A DNA stretch of 64,000 nt from Microcoleus sp. FACHB-68 (GCF_014695715.1 NZ_JACJOT010000016.1:62001-126000); one strand, 5' to 3'. Numbered from the stretch's first letter, positions 29,272 to 39,795 are shown. A program made the numbers and translations. Notes: generated by a model not told the origin, from the sequence alone.

Positions 29272-30843
29272 TTACTTAACCAATTTCCAAAGACCGATGC
29301 CGGCATTTTTATTCGAGTAGATATTTTCTAACTTAACCCCTAGTTTTTTACTAAGGTTTTCTCGATTGTTTTTATATAACCCGTATATAAATATATCGCT
29401 AAACCCCTGAGGAATCTCAGGAATATTTGATTTCACAACCAATTGAAATTGAGCTTTAGAGTCTAGCAGGTAACTCAGAGAAAATACATTACCAATACTA
29501 GCATCAGAAAGATTGCTAATGACTAGCGGTTTAAGGGAACGGTTAATAGTGCGAGCGATTTGTGGGTTTTGTCCGCCCCATTCTTTATTCCACCAAGTAT
29601 CTGATTGTGAGCTAATGGCGCAAGATAGGATGCCACTAGATATTAGCACGACAGTAATAATTTTCCACAGCTTATGTTGTCGGCTTTTGGCTTCAGGGAA
29701 GAGGACTTTACTGGTTAAAAGATAAGTAATTGCTAACCGAATACCTAGATAAGATGGAATCAAATATCGGCTTTTGGTTGAGCGCACTCCTCCGCCAATT
29801 AAATCTGGTATAATTATGGCTAAACCAGGAATTAAAATTAAGGTAAAAATAAATAAGAAAACATTTTTACTTGTTTGTTTTGTTAAAAAGTAAACTGAGA
29901 ATACAATGAGTATTAATAAAATAAATATCAGAACACTAATAGGTATAAAATACGCTCCAACAGACTCCCTAGTTGAGCCAAAATCAAAATAGCCTCTGAC
30001 AATATTAATAATCCAGTTATTAAATAAGGATATCCAGCTAATTTTTAAATAAGACCAATTTGTTCGAGCATAAACTTCAGTAGAGTTATTAATCACGACC
30101 GCCATCCAGGGAAGGAAACTTAACAGTGCACCAGATGAAGCCAATATGAAAGAAGTTATCGTTTTGTTCCAGCGCCAGCGTTCGGTGACAACTACATAAA
30201 ATCCATGCGCTATCATAACTAAAATTAACAAAAGATGAGAGTAAAGCCCTACGGCAACAGTTATTCCATAAATAACCCAACTGCTTGCTCGTTTGAGCCG
30301 CATCGCTCGTAAAAGAGAAGCGCTCGATATTAAGATCGTTACCGTCCACAAACTATAGGGTCGCGCTTCCTGAGCGTACAGTACATGGAAGGGAGAAACG
30401 GCTATCAATGCCATAGCTAGCGAGCCAACCATGGATGATTTAAAGAGTTCTAGGCAAAGCCAGTAGATACTAGGAAAAACTAGCAAACTAATCAAGGCGG
30501 ATAAACTTCTGATGGCTGCCACAGAATGGCCAAAAGTCCGCGCCCAAAATTGTGCCATGACAAAATACAAAGGCGTCAGCTGGGGTTCTTCCGCCGCTAA
30601 TCCTTGAATCGTATCAATGACGCCTTTTTCTGAATTGGGGCGTTGATATTTCTGTAATTCTGGGATGCTAATTAACTCGCCGTTAGCAACCCGCTGAACC
30701 ACTTCTGTTTCTGTATAGCCAGAAATGCGTAATGAGGTAAAGGTTTCATCATACCAGTAGAATTTTCGATCTAGATTTAAAAATCGAAAAAATATTCCTA
30801 GTAGTAGTAGGACGATGATTAAAAATTTGAATTTTCTTGTCAT
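29272..30843 (-). CDS. GT39-like membrane glycosyltransferase
   Basis: Polytopic protein of 523 residues of the PMT/ArnT-like superfamily, which uses lipid-linked sugars at the outer side of the membrane. The first loop carries the expected acidic pair in YWYDETFTSLR and the later EEPQLTPLYFVMAQFW. About ten membrane segments follow, and a soluble C-terminal domain of some 90 residues ends the protein. The ATG at 30843 is the last before the first membrane helix. It sits at the edge of the exopolysaccharide locus and downstream of a PEP-CTERM gene, so it may glycosylate surface polymer or protein (inference). Confidence 0.85.
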   Translation of the reverse strand: MTRKFKFLIIVLLLLGIFFRFLNLDRKFYWYDETFTSLRISGYTETEVVQRVANGELISIPELQKYQRPNSEKGVIDTIQGLAAEEPQLTPLYFVMAQFWARTFGHSVAAIRSLSALISLLVFPSIYWLCLELFKSSMVGSLAMALIAVSPFHVLYAQEARPYSLWTVTILISSASLLRAMRLKRASSWVIYGITVAVGLYSHLLLILVMIAHGFYVVVTERWRWNKTITSFILASSGALLSFLPWMAVVINNSTEVYARTNWSYLKISWISLFNNWIINIVRGYFDFGSTRESVGAYFIPISVLIFILLILIVFSVYFLTKQTSKNVFLFIFTLILIPGLAIIIPDLIGGGVRSTKSRYLIPSYLGIRLAITYLLTSKVLFPEAKSRQHKLWKIITVVLISSGILSCAISSQSDTWWNKEWGGQNPQIARTINRSLKPLVISNLSDASIGNVFSLSYLLDSKAQFQLVVKSNIPEIPQGFSDIFIYGLYKNNRENLSKKLGVKLENIYSNKNAGIGLWKLVK

Positions 30844-31181
30844 ATACCAGCAGTAGCACCCCAAAGTAGCAGTCTAGCGCACAAATGTGCTCTGCGTATT
30901 CATCTGAGGCGCACAGGTAGGTCAACCTCTGGCAATGCTAGAAGAAAGATTAAAGCACGGTTTCTGCTGTAACTTTATAGCAGGCTTTTAGGGGGAATGC
31001 AAAGATGTACTTTTGCTCTCGTTAATTGTGTGTTATAACCGGCAGCCGATAATTGTCATAATAAAAGACAGCACTCATTCTGTCTGTCAATGCTAATATT
31101 TACTCACTTTTTTCTTAAAAATAAAACTGATGGCTAGAAAATAATTGTGAGATGCTTAGTTGGGAAGGTTCTCGCTCAGTG
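30844..31181. other. Intergenic region between PEP-CTERM and GT39 genes
   Basis: 338 bp without a recognisable gene, promoter or terminator. Confidence 0.4.
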
Positions 31182-31826
31182 CTAATCCGGAATTCTTAAA
31201 ACTCCTTTACGCCTACGAGAAATTACCAATGTTCCAGCGACTAGAACCAGACCGGCTAAGGCTGCCGGTTCAGGCACAGATGCAGCTTTTTTCCATGACG
31301 CTTTAACAATGAAGTCGTTGGTATCTCGATCACCAGCGTATCCATCATCCCAAGCCAGTTTGTAGGAAGTGTCAGAGAGCTTAGTATAGGCGACAGCTTG
31401 TGGCGTAGTGGTGGAGTGAACAACTGTACCTGGCGTGTCGCTATACCCCCAGCCATTGGTGGTTTTTACCTTCTCATAGTTTTGCAAGGCAAAGGTGTAA
31501 TCTATGCCGGCCTTAAATGTGAAGGTAGAAGTGCATTGGTTAACGGAAATCCCACAACTTCCAAACCAATCATCTTTTGATTTACCTGAGGTGTCATCAG
31601 CGTTTTGGATTTCTTTAAGCAGGGAAGTGAAGCTTCCATCGGCTTGTTGCACGCCAAAGTCCGACTTGTATATCCCGTGAGATTCCAAAAAGTCAAAGCT
31701 CACCTCCGTATCCTTATCAAACTTGACGCTACTGCCAAATAAGTTGGCAGCTTGCACCGGCACACAGATTAGGCCGGTAAGCGCAGTCGTGGCGACTACA
31801 GTGGCAAAGCGTCTTTGGAAACTCAT
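31182..31826 (-). CDS. PEP-CTERM sorting-signal protein 2
   Basis: Exported protein of 214 residues with a signal peptide (FATVVATTALTGLICVPVQA) and a PEP-CTERM tail (SVPEPAALAGLVLVAGTLV then SRRRK). The body contains two Cys (GSCGISVNQCTS) likely joined in a disulfide, and the segment AWDDGYAGDRDTNDFIVKA typical of PEP-CTERM surface proteins. AAGGAGA precedes the ATG at 31826. Located between the GT39 gene and the Wzc/Wza operon on the same strand, consistent with the known link between exosortase sorting and exopolysaccharide production. Confidence 0.9.
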   Translation of the reverse strand: MSFQRRFATVVATTALTGLICVPVQAANLFGSSVKFDKDTEVSFDFLESHGIYKSDFGVQQADGSFTSLLKEIQNADDTSGKSKDDWFGSCGISVNQCTSTFTFKAGIDYTFALQNYEKVKTTNGWGYSDTPGTVVHSTTTPQAVAYTKLSDTSYKLAWDDGYAGDRDTNDFIVKASWKKAASVPEPAALAGLVLVAGTLVISRRRKGVLRIPD

Positions 31827-31969
31827 AAGATTCTCCTTAAATGTCAAATTTAAACTCAAAAGCGGCCGTTTGCTGTTAAATATGAGTTTCAGACCGCTTG
31901 CTGAGCGAAACCCAACAAGCTGCTCAAGATTTGACTAAACACTATATTACTTATGTCTTAACCTCATTT

Positions 31970-31996
31970 CCCGCCAATGTCTATAACTTTGGCGGG
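31970..31996. repeat. Perfect hairpin upstream of PEP-CTERM gene 2
   Basis: CCCGCCAA pairs exactly with TTGGCGGG around an 11-base loop, about 145 bp upstream of the PEP-CTERM start, thus probably in its leader or promoter region. The rest of the 690-bp interval 31827-32515 shows no gene; a 12-bp palindrome ATAGATATCTAT lies at 32134-32145. Confidence 0.5.
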
Positions 31997-32515
31997 GGTT
32001 CGTTAATTCTTTACAATGTGCATAGCCAATATGAAGTTTGACCTGTCCGAGCAGATTTATGTTGGCCCGACCTTTCACTACTATCCTATAGGCTTTTCTC
32101 GACCACTAGCGTGATCTGTATCACTAACTATAGATAGATATCTATAGGTGACACCTCGGCAGCTTGAGTTTTGTCATCAAAGCTGTGGCCGGCTTTTTGA
32201 TAGCAGATGTAAAGAGCGATTCCTTAATTAACAGAAAAGTTCCTTTGTCTCAACTGAAAGCGGCTGGGTCAATCACGAGAGACGGGTTTTTTCACTTATA
32301 AACCCTTTATAACTGTGAACCGCTCTTCAGCCTGTAATTCTAGGAATTGTCAGGGAACGCACTCCAGCAGGAATGAAAATTGTGGGGCAGTGGCAGCCCC
32401 AAACGGACAAAAGCGAATATATCTTAACAATTCGCTTGATTTTGCCAACCGTCCGGTTCAATTGGCTGCCATCCCCAGACTACTTTTAGGGCACTGGAGA
32501 TGGCAGCCGTTGATT

Positions 32516-34810
32516 TCACAAACGGTGATAGGAAACATCACTACTAGCGCTGTACCCTTTAACCCCATTTGCCACGATTCCTAAAACAGAAGCGCCAGAA
32601 ATTTTTAAGCCATCTAATCCTTTGACCACCATTGCTCGGTCTGTCTTATCAAGCCCCACAACCATCACCATCCCGTCGGTATGAGCGGCTAGGATGTTCC
32701 CGTCTGCTAGCCCGACAAGCGGTGGAGTGTCATAAATGACCAAATCAAAAAAGGCTTGAAATTGCTCCATTAAATAGAGCATTTTTTTAGATGAGAGCAG
32801 TTTGATAGGGTCTGGAGGCAAGGGTCCAGCAGTCAGCACAAACAGGTTATCTTCCCAAGGCAATTCATCGGCCCAGACGCTGCCCGAACGCTGGATCACA
32901 TCATTCAGCCCGATGTCTGTGGCAATGGCATCGCTCAATCCCCGGACATTCGGCAACCCTAACTTTTGATGGAGTTGAGGCCGGCGCAGATCCGCATCTA
33001 CCAGCAAGACACGCTGGCCAATCGCGGCGGCAGTCTGGGCCAAATGGACAGCTACCGTAGATTTTCCATCTCCAGGTGTTGCTGAGCCGATGGCAAAAGA
33101 ACGAATTGGCGTATGTGGACTGAGCAACCGGATATTCGTATAGAGGGAGCGGAAAGCTTCCAAAACTGGAGAAGCGCTGTCATGCTGAGAGGAACTGGGA
33201 TTACCCAGTACGAGCTTAAGGCCACCAGATGAGCGTCCGCTCACATCGGCTGTTTCCTTGACGGGAGCAACTTTCTGGAGCCTTTTGGCGAAGGGAATAA
33301 CCCCCAGAACAGGCAGTTTTGTTCCAGCTTTTGCTTCTTCTGGTGTGTGGAAGACGGTGTTAAGTACCTCTGTAAGGAACCCGACCCCAATGCCCAGCAA
33401 CAGGCTCAGAATCACTGCGATGGCTAGTTGACGACGAGTTTGTGAGGTTTCCACCGGCATTGGCCGGCCCATCTCATCCACAAAAACCTCAGGCTTAGCA
33501 ATGATTTGCCAAGGCACTTCCAGCTGGCCGGCATCGAGCTGTAAGGTTTCTCGTTTAGATAGGAATAGCTTCAAGCTATCGGTAGCCACTTCTAGCTCCC
33601 GCTGTAAATCGCCGTACTCACGTAAAACAGCCGGGAATTGCGTAATTTGCTGGTTTAATAAATTTTCATTGTCGGCAATAGATTGTTGACGAGCTTCTAG
33701 CGCTTGGATTTGACCTGCAACCATTTGCAGAGCAGCATCAGCTTCTCGACGCAATAGCACCCGCAAATTGTCTCGCTTTTCTCTCAAGGACTGCATAGGC
33801 GGGCTATCGTCCTGAAATAAGACTGAATTAACGGCAATTTGACTTTCTACATCTTGGAGCTGTCTGACTAACGGTTCGTAGGTTTTTAGGTCTACGCCCA
33901 AGACTTGAGCGCTTCTCTGGTCGGCAAACTGTCTTTGCAAGTTCGCGTACAGCGCTCTAGACTCAGCCAGTTGGGCTTGGATGTCTGTTCTGCGCGACAT
34001 CAGCGCCCCTGCTTGATCAGACAGACCTCGGCTGGTTACTTCAGGTAGGCTGAGGTTAGACTGCCGGCGCAATCGTTGCAGACGTTCTTGAAGGGTGTCA
34101 ACGCGCCGTTTTAGTTCAGGCAGTTGGGTGTCAATAAATGTGATCCCCTGCTTGGTGCTGCTAAGGCGCTCTTGGCGGCTGTAATTTAAATAGTTGTCAG
34201 CCAGTGTTTGCAGGACAAACTGAATTTTTTTCTCATTTTCATCCTGGTAGCGGATATCTAAAATTTTTGTCCCGACTTCTTTGCCATCTCTTTCATAACT
34301 AACGCGACTAATCGATAGATTAGCTAATAATGTGTTAAAGCTAATTTCTGGATAACGTTTTTTTAACTGGGCAATCACGGGGTTCAGCAGTTCAGGACTC
34401 TTTAAAACCCGAATTTGAGTTTGGTAGTCCACCAAACTTGAGTCTTCGACTGAGGAGCCTATCTTACTGAGATCGGCTGCCCCCAAATTGTTACTTTGGG
34501 CCTGTAAAAATACTCTTGCCAAACGGCCCTCTGCGGTGATCGGCTCAGCCAGAATTCGGAAGCCGCCTTGGTAGTTAGGAATTGTTTGTTTGTGCTTCAA
34601 CAAGAGCAAGCCTCCAGAAATGGCACTCAATGAGATGGCTACTCCTGCCATCACCCATATTCTGCGGCGCACCACCCCAAATAGCCAAGCCAGATCTAAA
34701 GGCTGTTCCTCGATCTCTTCAAGCCTGCCGGTTGATAGCTGAGGCAGCGACTGAGCCGGTTGCCCATTACGCTTAGATGAAATCGGCTGAGAATGATAGT
34801 CTGTATCCAT
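32516..34810 (-). CDS. Wzc-like polysaccharide co-polymerase / tyrosine kinase
   Basis: A 764-residue inner-membrane protein that controls chain length and export of exopolysaccharide. An N-terminal Wzz domain with a membrane segment (RIWVMAGVAISLSAISGGLL) is followed by a long coiled-coil periplasmic region (about residues 200-430), a second membrane segment (LAIAVILSLLLGIGVGF) and a cytosolic BY-kinase domain with Walker A SATPGDGKSTVAVHLA and Walker A' VLLVDADLRRPQ. The C-terminal tail holds only two Tyr (GYSASSDVSYHRL), fewer than the usual tyrosine cluster. It begins 39 bp after the Wza-like gene, in one operon. Confidence 0.92.
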   Translation of the reverse strand: MDTDYHSQPISSKRNGQPAQSLPQLSTGRLEEIEEQPLDLAWLFGVVRRRIWVMAGVAISLSAISGGLLLLKHKQTIPNYQGGFRILAEPITAEGRLARVFLQAQSNNLGAADLSKIGSSVEDSSLVDYQTQIRVLKSPELLNPVIAQLKKRYPEISFNTLLANLSISRVSYERDGKEVGTKILDIRYQDENEKKIQFVLQTLADNYLNYSRQERLSSTKQGITFIDTQLPELKRRVDTLQERLQRLRRQSNLSLPEVTSRGLSDQAGALMSRRTDIQAQLAESRALYANLQRQFADQRSAQVLGVDLKTYEPLVRQLQDVESQIAVNSVLFQDDSPPMQSLREKRDNLRVLLRREADAALQMVAGQIQALEARQQSIADNENLLNQQITQFPAVLREYGDLQRELEVATDSLKLFLSKRETLQLDAGQLEVPWQIIAKPEVFVDEMGRPMPVETSQTRRQLAIAVILSLLLGIGVGFLTEVLNTVFHTPEEAKAGTKLPVLGVIPFAKRLQKVAPVKETADVSGRSSGGLKLVLGNPSSSQHDSASPVLEAFRSLYTNIRLLSPHTPIRSFAIGSATPGDGKSTVAVHLAQTAAAIGQRVLLVDADLRRPQLHQKLGLPNVRGLSDAIATDIGLNDVIQRSGSVWADELPWEDNLFVLTAGPLPPDPIKLLSSKKMLYLMEQFQAFFDLVIYDTPPLVGLADGNILAAHTDGMVMVVGLDKTDRAMVVKGLDGLKISGASVLGIVANGVKGYSASSDVSYHRL

Positions 34811-34849
34811 CTTTTTTGCTGATATCCCCAGAAAAAGATTCGCTCAATT

Positions 34850-36385
34850 CTATTTAGTAATGCCCAAGAGAGTGAGAAATTCCAAAAATCGGTTGGGAAT
34901 GGTTATGAGTGCAAGAATGTTCGCTGCGGGATTTAGCGCAGTGTTCACAGTGTCCGCTACGCTAGCGATGCCAGAGCGTTTGACAACAATGATGTCATTA
35001 GGGCGGAGCAGGGGATTGGTTTGTTCATTGATTCCTTGGGCAAAATCAACGGGCACTGTTCGTCGAGAAACCGTGCCATCAAAATTCAGACGAATCAGTT
35101 CCACCGATTCTCGATAGGCCCGACTGTTGTTGAATCCTCCTGCGGTCAATAGAGCTTGAGTCAAGGTGGTGTTAGGCGGAACTTCAACAAACCCTGGTCT
35201 TCCTACTTCGCCTACCACACTAACTAAAATCTTATCAGGAGAAAAGCTAGCTGTAGCTAATTCTGAGACTTCTGCCGGCGTTAATTCAGTAGCAGTAGGG
35301 ATAATAACCGTATCTCCATCTTGCAAAATTGCGTCTTGAGATATATCTCCTTGTTGCAAAAGTTGCCACAAATTTACATTAAAAAGTTGTTCTCCGCCGG
35401 CTTTTGTGAGTCGCCGTACCTGAATGCGGCGCACATCCGCTAAGGGTCTGACACCTCCGGCTAGCTGAATGGCCCGGGTGACGGTGGGAAACCCTAAAGT
35501 TCTTAACTCGGTTTGGGTGTTTCCTCCAACCACTACGTAGCTACCGGGACTGTTGACTTCGCCCAGCACTGCAACGGTGCGGGGTTGATCTATCGAGGTG
35601 CCAAAGCTAGCGGTGGATAATTGGCGGACATCGTTTAGCGCGACTTGGGCAGATGTGGGGACAAAGATCGAGTCTCCGTCCCGTAAGGTGAGGTCTTGGG
35701 GCAACCGGCCTGTTTCCAAAAATTCTCGCAGATTAACCACAAGCACTTGCTCTGGCCCTCTGGCGGCTGGCCGGCGCAGCTGGATGCGTTGAATATCAGC
35801 GGTGAGAGTGACTCCCTGCGCCTTTTCTATGGCTTGCAATAATGTGGGGAACTGAACGGAAGGTCTGGTGCCTGCGCCCGATGTCAGGGCCAGGGGATAT
35901 GATCCGGGACGGTTCACCTCGCCTGATATCAGGATATTTAAAGGACGGGTTGCTAGAAGGCTGAGGGTAATTAGGGGACGTTTGAGGACGCGACTGTAAG
36001 CTTGTGAAATGGCTTCACTTGCTTCTTCTAATGTTAGTCCTTGGACAGATACGCTATCAATCAGGGGCAGTTGTATGGCTCCACCGGCTGGAATTTGGTA
36101 CTCGCCACTATATTGTGGCAATTCAAAAATATCAATACGAATATTGTCGCCGCCGCCTAATGTATAAGCGGCTGTTGATAACACGTTGCTGCCAGAGGAT
36201 AAGGGTGGGGGTGGGAATCCTTGATGCCCGGGGTAGCCTGCCGGTGGGGGCGGGAGCGGGGGGAGTTGGGCTTTGCTAGGGTAATAAGTGGCCATGCTTA
36301 GTGCCACTACGCTTAGACCCGCAACCAGTTGGGTTATTGGTCTAGTAGAACTCGCACAGACCCTACACAACATTCTTTTCTTCAT
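34850..36385 (-). CDS. Wza-like polysaccharide export protein (SLBB)
   Basis: Outer-membrane polysaccharide export protein of 511 residues. A signal-like N-terminus is followed by a Pro-rich stretch, then the Poly_export domain starting YTLGGGDNIRIDIFELPQYS and three SLBB-type repeats beginning near ISGEVNRPGSYPL, VLGEVNSPGSYVV and VVGEVGRPGFVEV. No lipobox is obvious, unlike E. coli Wza; this is common in cyanobacteria. It leads an operon with the Wzc-like gene and is divergent from the polymerase gene. Confidence 0.92.
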   Translation of the reverse strand: MKKRMLCRVCASSTRPITQLVAGLSVVALSMATYYPSKAQLPPLPPPPAGYPGHQGFPPPPLSSGSNVLSTAAYTLGGGDNIRIDIFELPQYSGEYQIPAGGAIQLPLIDSVSVQGLTLEEASEAISQAYSRVLKRPLITLSLLATRPLNILISGEVNRPGSYPLALTSGAGTRPSVQFPTLLQAIEKAQGVTLTADIQRIQLRRPAARGPEQVLVVNLREFLETGRLPQDLTLRDGDSIFVPTSAQVALNDVRQLSTASFGTSIDQPRTVAVLGEVNSPGSYVVVGGNTQTELRTLGFPTVTRAIQLAGGVRPLADVRRIQVRRLTKAGGEQLFNVNLWQLLQQGDISQDAILQDGDTVIIPTATELTPAEVSELATASFSPDKILVSVVGEVGRPGFVEVPPNTTLTQALLTAGGFNNSRAYRESVELIRLNFDGTVSRRTVPVDFAQGINEQTNPLLRPNDIIVVKRSGIASVADTVNTALNPAANILALITIPNRFLEFLTLLGITK

Positions 36386-36762
36386 TCTCTAAATTTAACC
36401 GGGTTCTGTAGAAACTGCCAAACTAGAGGGCATACTAACTGGAGAGGATCTGCGATGCCTGTTGGCTCTAACCAGTTTTTTGGTTAGTGAACTGGGCCGG
36501 CATAACGCTTAAGACCTTTATGAGCCAAGATAGACCTTTGTCTTTGTTGGCCGGCTGTGCAGCCAAACCCCTAAGACTGCCGGTTCAGCAATTGACGGGA
36601 TACACCGAAGCAAAGGGCGAGCCGAGCAGCCAGCAAGCTCTTTATAATAATTGTTAAGGATGAATTTCACTTTTACGGGAATTCAGGTAAAACCCCCTAA
36701 AATATTTTTATTAAGTTAATTTTAAATCTAGCAAAAGATTAAACTTGTCAAAAATTTAAATT
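36386..36762. other. Divergent promoter region of the exopolysaccharide locus
   Basis: 377 bp between the Wza/Wzc operon (minus) and the polymerase gene (plus). It is AT-rich near the polymerase start. No repeat or known motif was recognised, but both halves of the locus must be driven from here. Confidence 0.5.
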
Positions 36763-38160
36763 ATGAAAGAAATTCTTAAAGAGCCTTTTTTATTAATAAT
36801 AATCCTTGGCATAGCAATTTGTTTTATTTTGTTAGTTTACAATGCTCTTGCTAAAAATAGCAAGCTTGCCGCCAACGCTGAAAAGTTTCTTGCAGGCTTT
36901 TTTCTTTTTACAATATCCGGAGCCACAGGGGCTAGTATTAGTCCTTTCACTAAGCTGCATCCGTCTGTGCTATATAACTACAATACAAAGATGGTCACCG
37001 TCGCAGCCCAGTTAGCTATTTATTTGACTTTAGTTTTTCTTCTGTCTTCAAGGCTACGCTACACCCTGCAAAATATTTTAAATATTATCATCACCCTGAT
37101 TGTCAAAGCTCCTTTTATAAGTCTTTTTCTGGGAGTTGTCAGTTTCTCTGGTTTTTGGTCAGATACTCCAGAGATAGCAACGAAGGCAAGTTTAGCCTAT
37201 ATAGGCGCATCTGCTGTGGCGGTTTATATAGGCAAACAATATAGCTGGACAGAACTTCTTCGGTTGTTTCGCTGGATTAGCTTTGTCGCAGTCATATTTA
37301 GTATATACTACGCCCAATTTAAACCTTCGATTGGAAGGCATCTCAAGGGGTGGAGTGGGATTTTAGGACATCCAAACCAGTTTGCCTTCTTCATGGCTTT
37401 AACGGCGGTATTGTGGTTTTTGCACGCTCTTTACTCGCCGAAGCAGCGACGCCTGTCTGCTGTTGTTATTTTGCTCGCACTTTTTTCTTTGCAAAATGCC
37501 AATAGTGGAGCCAGTAAAGTTTTAGTCATTGTGCTGTTAAGCTTGTGGTTTTACCTCAACTTTGTGAAAAGGTTGCCGGTGCAGTGGGCTTTTATTTCCG
37601 TCGTGCTGTTTCTGATTGTCAGCATAATCTTAATTATTGTTATTTCAGACAACCTGGAGTCAATTGTTGTGGGGGGTTTGGGCAAGGATATGACACTAAC
37701 CGGACGCACGGACTTTTGGCCGCAGATCATCGACAAAATTAATCAGCGTCCCTTGCTAGGCTATGGATCGGCCAGCTTTTGGCAACCTTGGCGAGGACTA
37801 GATGATCCAGGACGTGACATCATTGTGATTAAAACCCAATTTAAACCGCCCCATTCTCATAATGGTTTTTTAGACCTCGCTTTACAAGTAGGATGGGTGG
37901 GATTGAGTTTATTTATTCTTTCGTTCTTTAATAATCTTGTTAAAGCGGTTACATATCTAACTAGCGCTAAATTACCAGAAGCAGGATTACCGCTTGTATT
38001 CTTGACCTATACGATTATGACAAACCTTACAGAAACAGGTCTTTTTGGAGTCACCAGTGTTTGGTTTTGGTATATAGTATTAACTGTTCGCTTAACTTTA
38101 GACACGAACACAAAAAAACAAAGAGAAACTCACAGAATCAGAGAACCGTCTTCGCTATAA
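36763..38160 (+). CDS. O-antigen polymerase/ligase family protein (Wzy-like)
   Basis: Polytopic protein of 465 residues with about ten membrane segments. The large periplasmic loop contains LTGRTDFWPQIIDKINQRPL and the HSHNGFLDLALQVGWVG segment, the pattern shared by O-antigen polymerases and ligases (Wzy_C). It follows the divergent promoter and precedes the flippase gene by 130 bp. Polymerase versus ligase cannot be told from sequence alone; a polymerase role fits this Wzx/Wzy-type cluster. Confidence 0.87.
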   Translation: MKEILKEPFLLIIILGIAICFILLVYNALAKNSKLAANAEKFLAGFFLFTISGATGASISPFTKLHPSVLYNYNTKMVTVAAQLAIYLTLVFLLSSRLRYTLQNILNIIITLIVKAPFISLFLGVVSFSGFWSDTPEIATKASLAYIGASAVAVYIGKQYSWTELLRLFRWISFVAVIFSIYYAQFKPSIGRHLKGWSGILGHPNQFAFFMALTAVLWFLHALYSPKQRRLSAVVILLALFSLQNANSGASKVLVIVLLSLWFYLNFVKRLPVQWAFISVVLFLIVSIILIIVISDNLESIVVGGLGKDMTLTGRTDFWPQIIDKINQRPLLGYGSASFWQPWRGLDDPGRDIIVIKTQFKPPHSHNGFLDLALQVGWVGLSLFILSFFNNLVKAVTYLTSAKLPEAGLPLVFLTYTIMTNLTETGLFGVTSVWFWYIVLTVRLTLDTNTKKQRETHRIREPSSL

Positions 38161-38290
38161 TCAAGGCATCCATAAAAGTGGGAAGGCTGTCGGCAAAGCA
38201 TGGAAAGTTATAGCCGTTGCGATATCACTATGCTGCCGGCTTATCCAGTCCTTAACAATTATCTTTTTTGAAACAAGTTGAAAACTTCTA

Positions 38291-39643
38291 ATGTTAAACA
38301 AGCTCACTGCGTTCACTAAAAAGCTCAGTCCGGGTTTGCGTAAAGTTATCGCAAACACAGCTTGGTTGTTTGCAGAAAAATTTTTACAAATGGGCCTGGG
38401 TTTGCTTGTAGGAGTTTGGGTCGCACGTTATTTAGGGCCGGATGAATTTGGCCTCCTCAATTATGCAATCGCCTTTGTCGGGCTGTTTAGTCCAATTGCC
38501 ACACTAGGCTTAGGTCAAATCGTAGTCCGCGACCTCGCTCGTGACCCATCTTGTAAAGAAGAAACCCTCGGAACTGCCTTTGTTCTTAAATTCCTCGGAG
38601 GCCTGCTCACGTTATTTTTAACAGTAGGAACGCTTGGATTTTTAAACCCTACAGATAACAGAACCTTTGGGTTAGTAGCAGCTGCCGCAACAGGAACGGT
38701 TTTTCTATGCTTTGAAGTGATTGATTTTTGGTTTCAATCGCAAGTTCAATCTAAATTTACCGTTTGGTCTACGAATTCTGCGTACGTGATCATCAACGCG
38801 GTCAAAATTACCTTGATCCAACTGCGCTCACCACTAATTGCCTTTTCATGGGCGCTAACAGGAGAAAAAATCTTGTCAGCAATAGCCTTGGGAATTACCT
38901 ATCAGTGGAGAGGGCATCTATTAAAAGCGTGGCGATTCAGTTTTAGGCGGGCCAAAGAATTACTCAAAGATAGCTGGCCGCTAATATTATCTGGGTTCGT
39001 CATTATGATATATATGCGGATTGATCAGGTGATGTTGGGGCAAATGAGAAACTCAAGCGAGGTGGGAGTTTATTCAGCTGCCGTAAAAATTTCAGAAATG
39101 TGGTACTTTATTCCGGGTGCAATTATTCAATCTGTTTTCCCCTCCATTGTCAAAGCTAAGGAAATAAGTGAAGAAGTCTATTATGGACGAGTACAAAAAC
39201 TTTTAAATTTAATGGCGGTGGTCTCTTACGCTGTAGCGATTCCCATGACTTTTTTATCCGGTTACATTATAGATTTTCTTTATGGAAAACAGTATGTTGA
39301 GGCATCTCCACCGTTAGCAGTTCTTGTTTGGGCTGGGTTATTTGTCTCCTTGGGCCTAGCACGAGGTCCCTGGTTAATTACAGAAGGTTTAATCAGGTTT
39401 TCAGCTTCAACAACGGCTGTTGGGGCGGTGGTTAATGTATTTTTAAATTTTCTGTTAATTCCTACCTATGGAGGGTTGGGAGCCGGCATTGCCACCGTAA
39501 TCGCACAGGGATTTGCAGCTTATGGAGCGAATGCTTTCTATCCAAAAACCAGGGTGATATTTTTAAAGCAAACCAAAGCACTTTTCCTAATAGACTTTAT
39601 TAAAAATCCAAAAGATTTATTTAATATAAAGTCGAAGTTCTAA
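38291..39643 (+). CDS. Polysaccharide flippase (Wzx, MOP superfamily)
   Basis: A 450-residue protein with about 12 membrane segments. The N-terminal NTAWLFAEKFLQMGLGLLVG and YLGPDEFGLLNYAIAFVGLF segments are typical of RfbX/Wzx lipid-linked oligosaccharide flippases. It would move undecaprenyl-linked repeat units across the cytoplasmic membrane for the polymerase encoded just upstream. Confidence 0.92.
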   Translation: MLNKLTAFTKKLSPGLRKVIANTAWLFAEKFLQMGLGLLVGVWVARYLGPDEFGLLNYAIAFVGLFSPIATLGLGQIVVRDLARDPSCKEETLGTAFVLKFLGGLLTLFLTVGTLGFLNPTDNRTFGLVAAAATGTVFLCFEVIDFWFQSQVQSKFTVWSTNSAYVIINAVKITLIQLRSPLIAFSWALTGEKILSAIALGITYQWRGHLLKAWRFSFRRAKELLKDSWPLILSGFVIMIYMRIDQVMLGQMRNSSEVGVYSAAVKISEMWYFIPGAIIQSVFPSIVKAKEISEEVYYGRVQKLLNLMAVVSYAVAIPMTFLSGYIIDFLYGKQYVEASPPLAVLVWAGLFVSLGLARGPWLITEGLIRFSASTTAVGAVVNVFLNFLLIPTYGGLGAGIATVIAQGFAAYGANAFYPKTRVIFLKQTKALFLIDFIKNPKDLFNIKSKF

Positions 39644-39795
39644 AAATAGAGGTTTTGAGGCTAGCAACTAGGTAGTAAAGAACCAATATCAAAAAAGAGT
39701 TTTCCCTTGAGCTAGCTTAAATCAGACTCGCAAGTTTATGTGTCGTAGCCACATAATAAAAGTAGCAAAGCTGAAAGAATAATGGAGAAATTAAA

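Noticed and set aside
32134-32145. Palindrome ATAGATATCTAT as an operator
   Set aside because: A 12-bp AT-rich palindrome is expected by chance in a region of this composition and no second copy or nearby regulator supports it.
32315-32584. 89-codon plus-strand frame overlapping the end of the Wzc gene
   Set aside because: It overlaps the conserved 3' end of Wzc on the other strand and shows no protein-like pattern.
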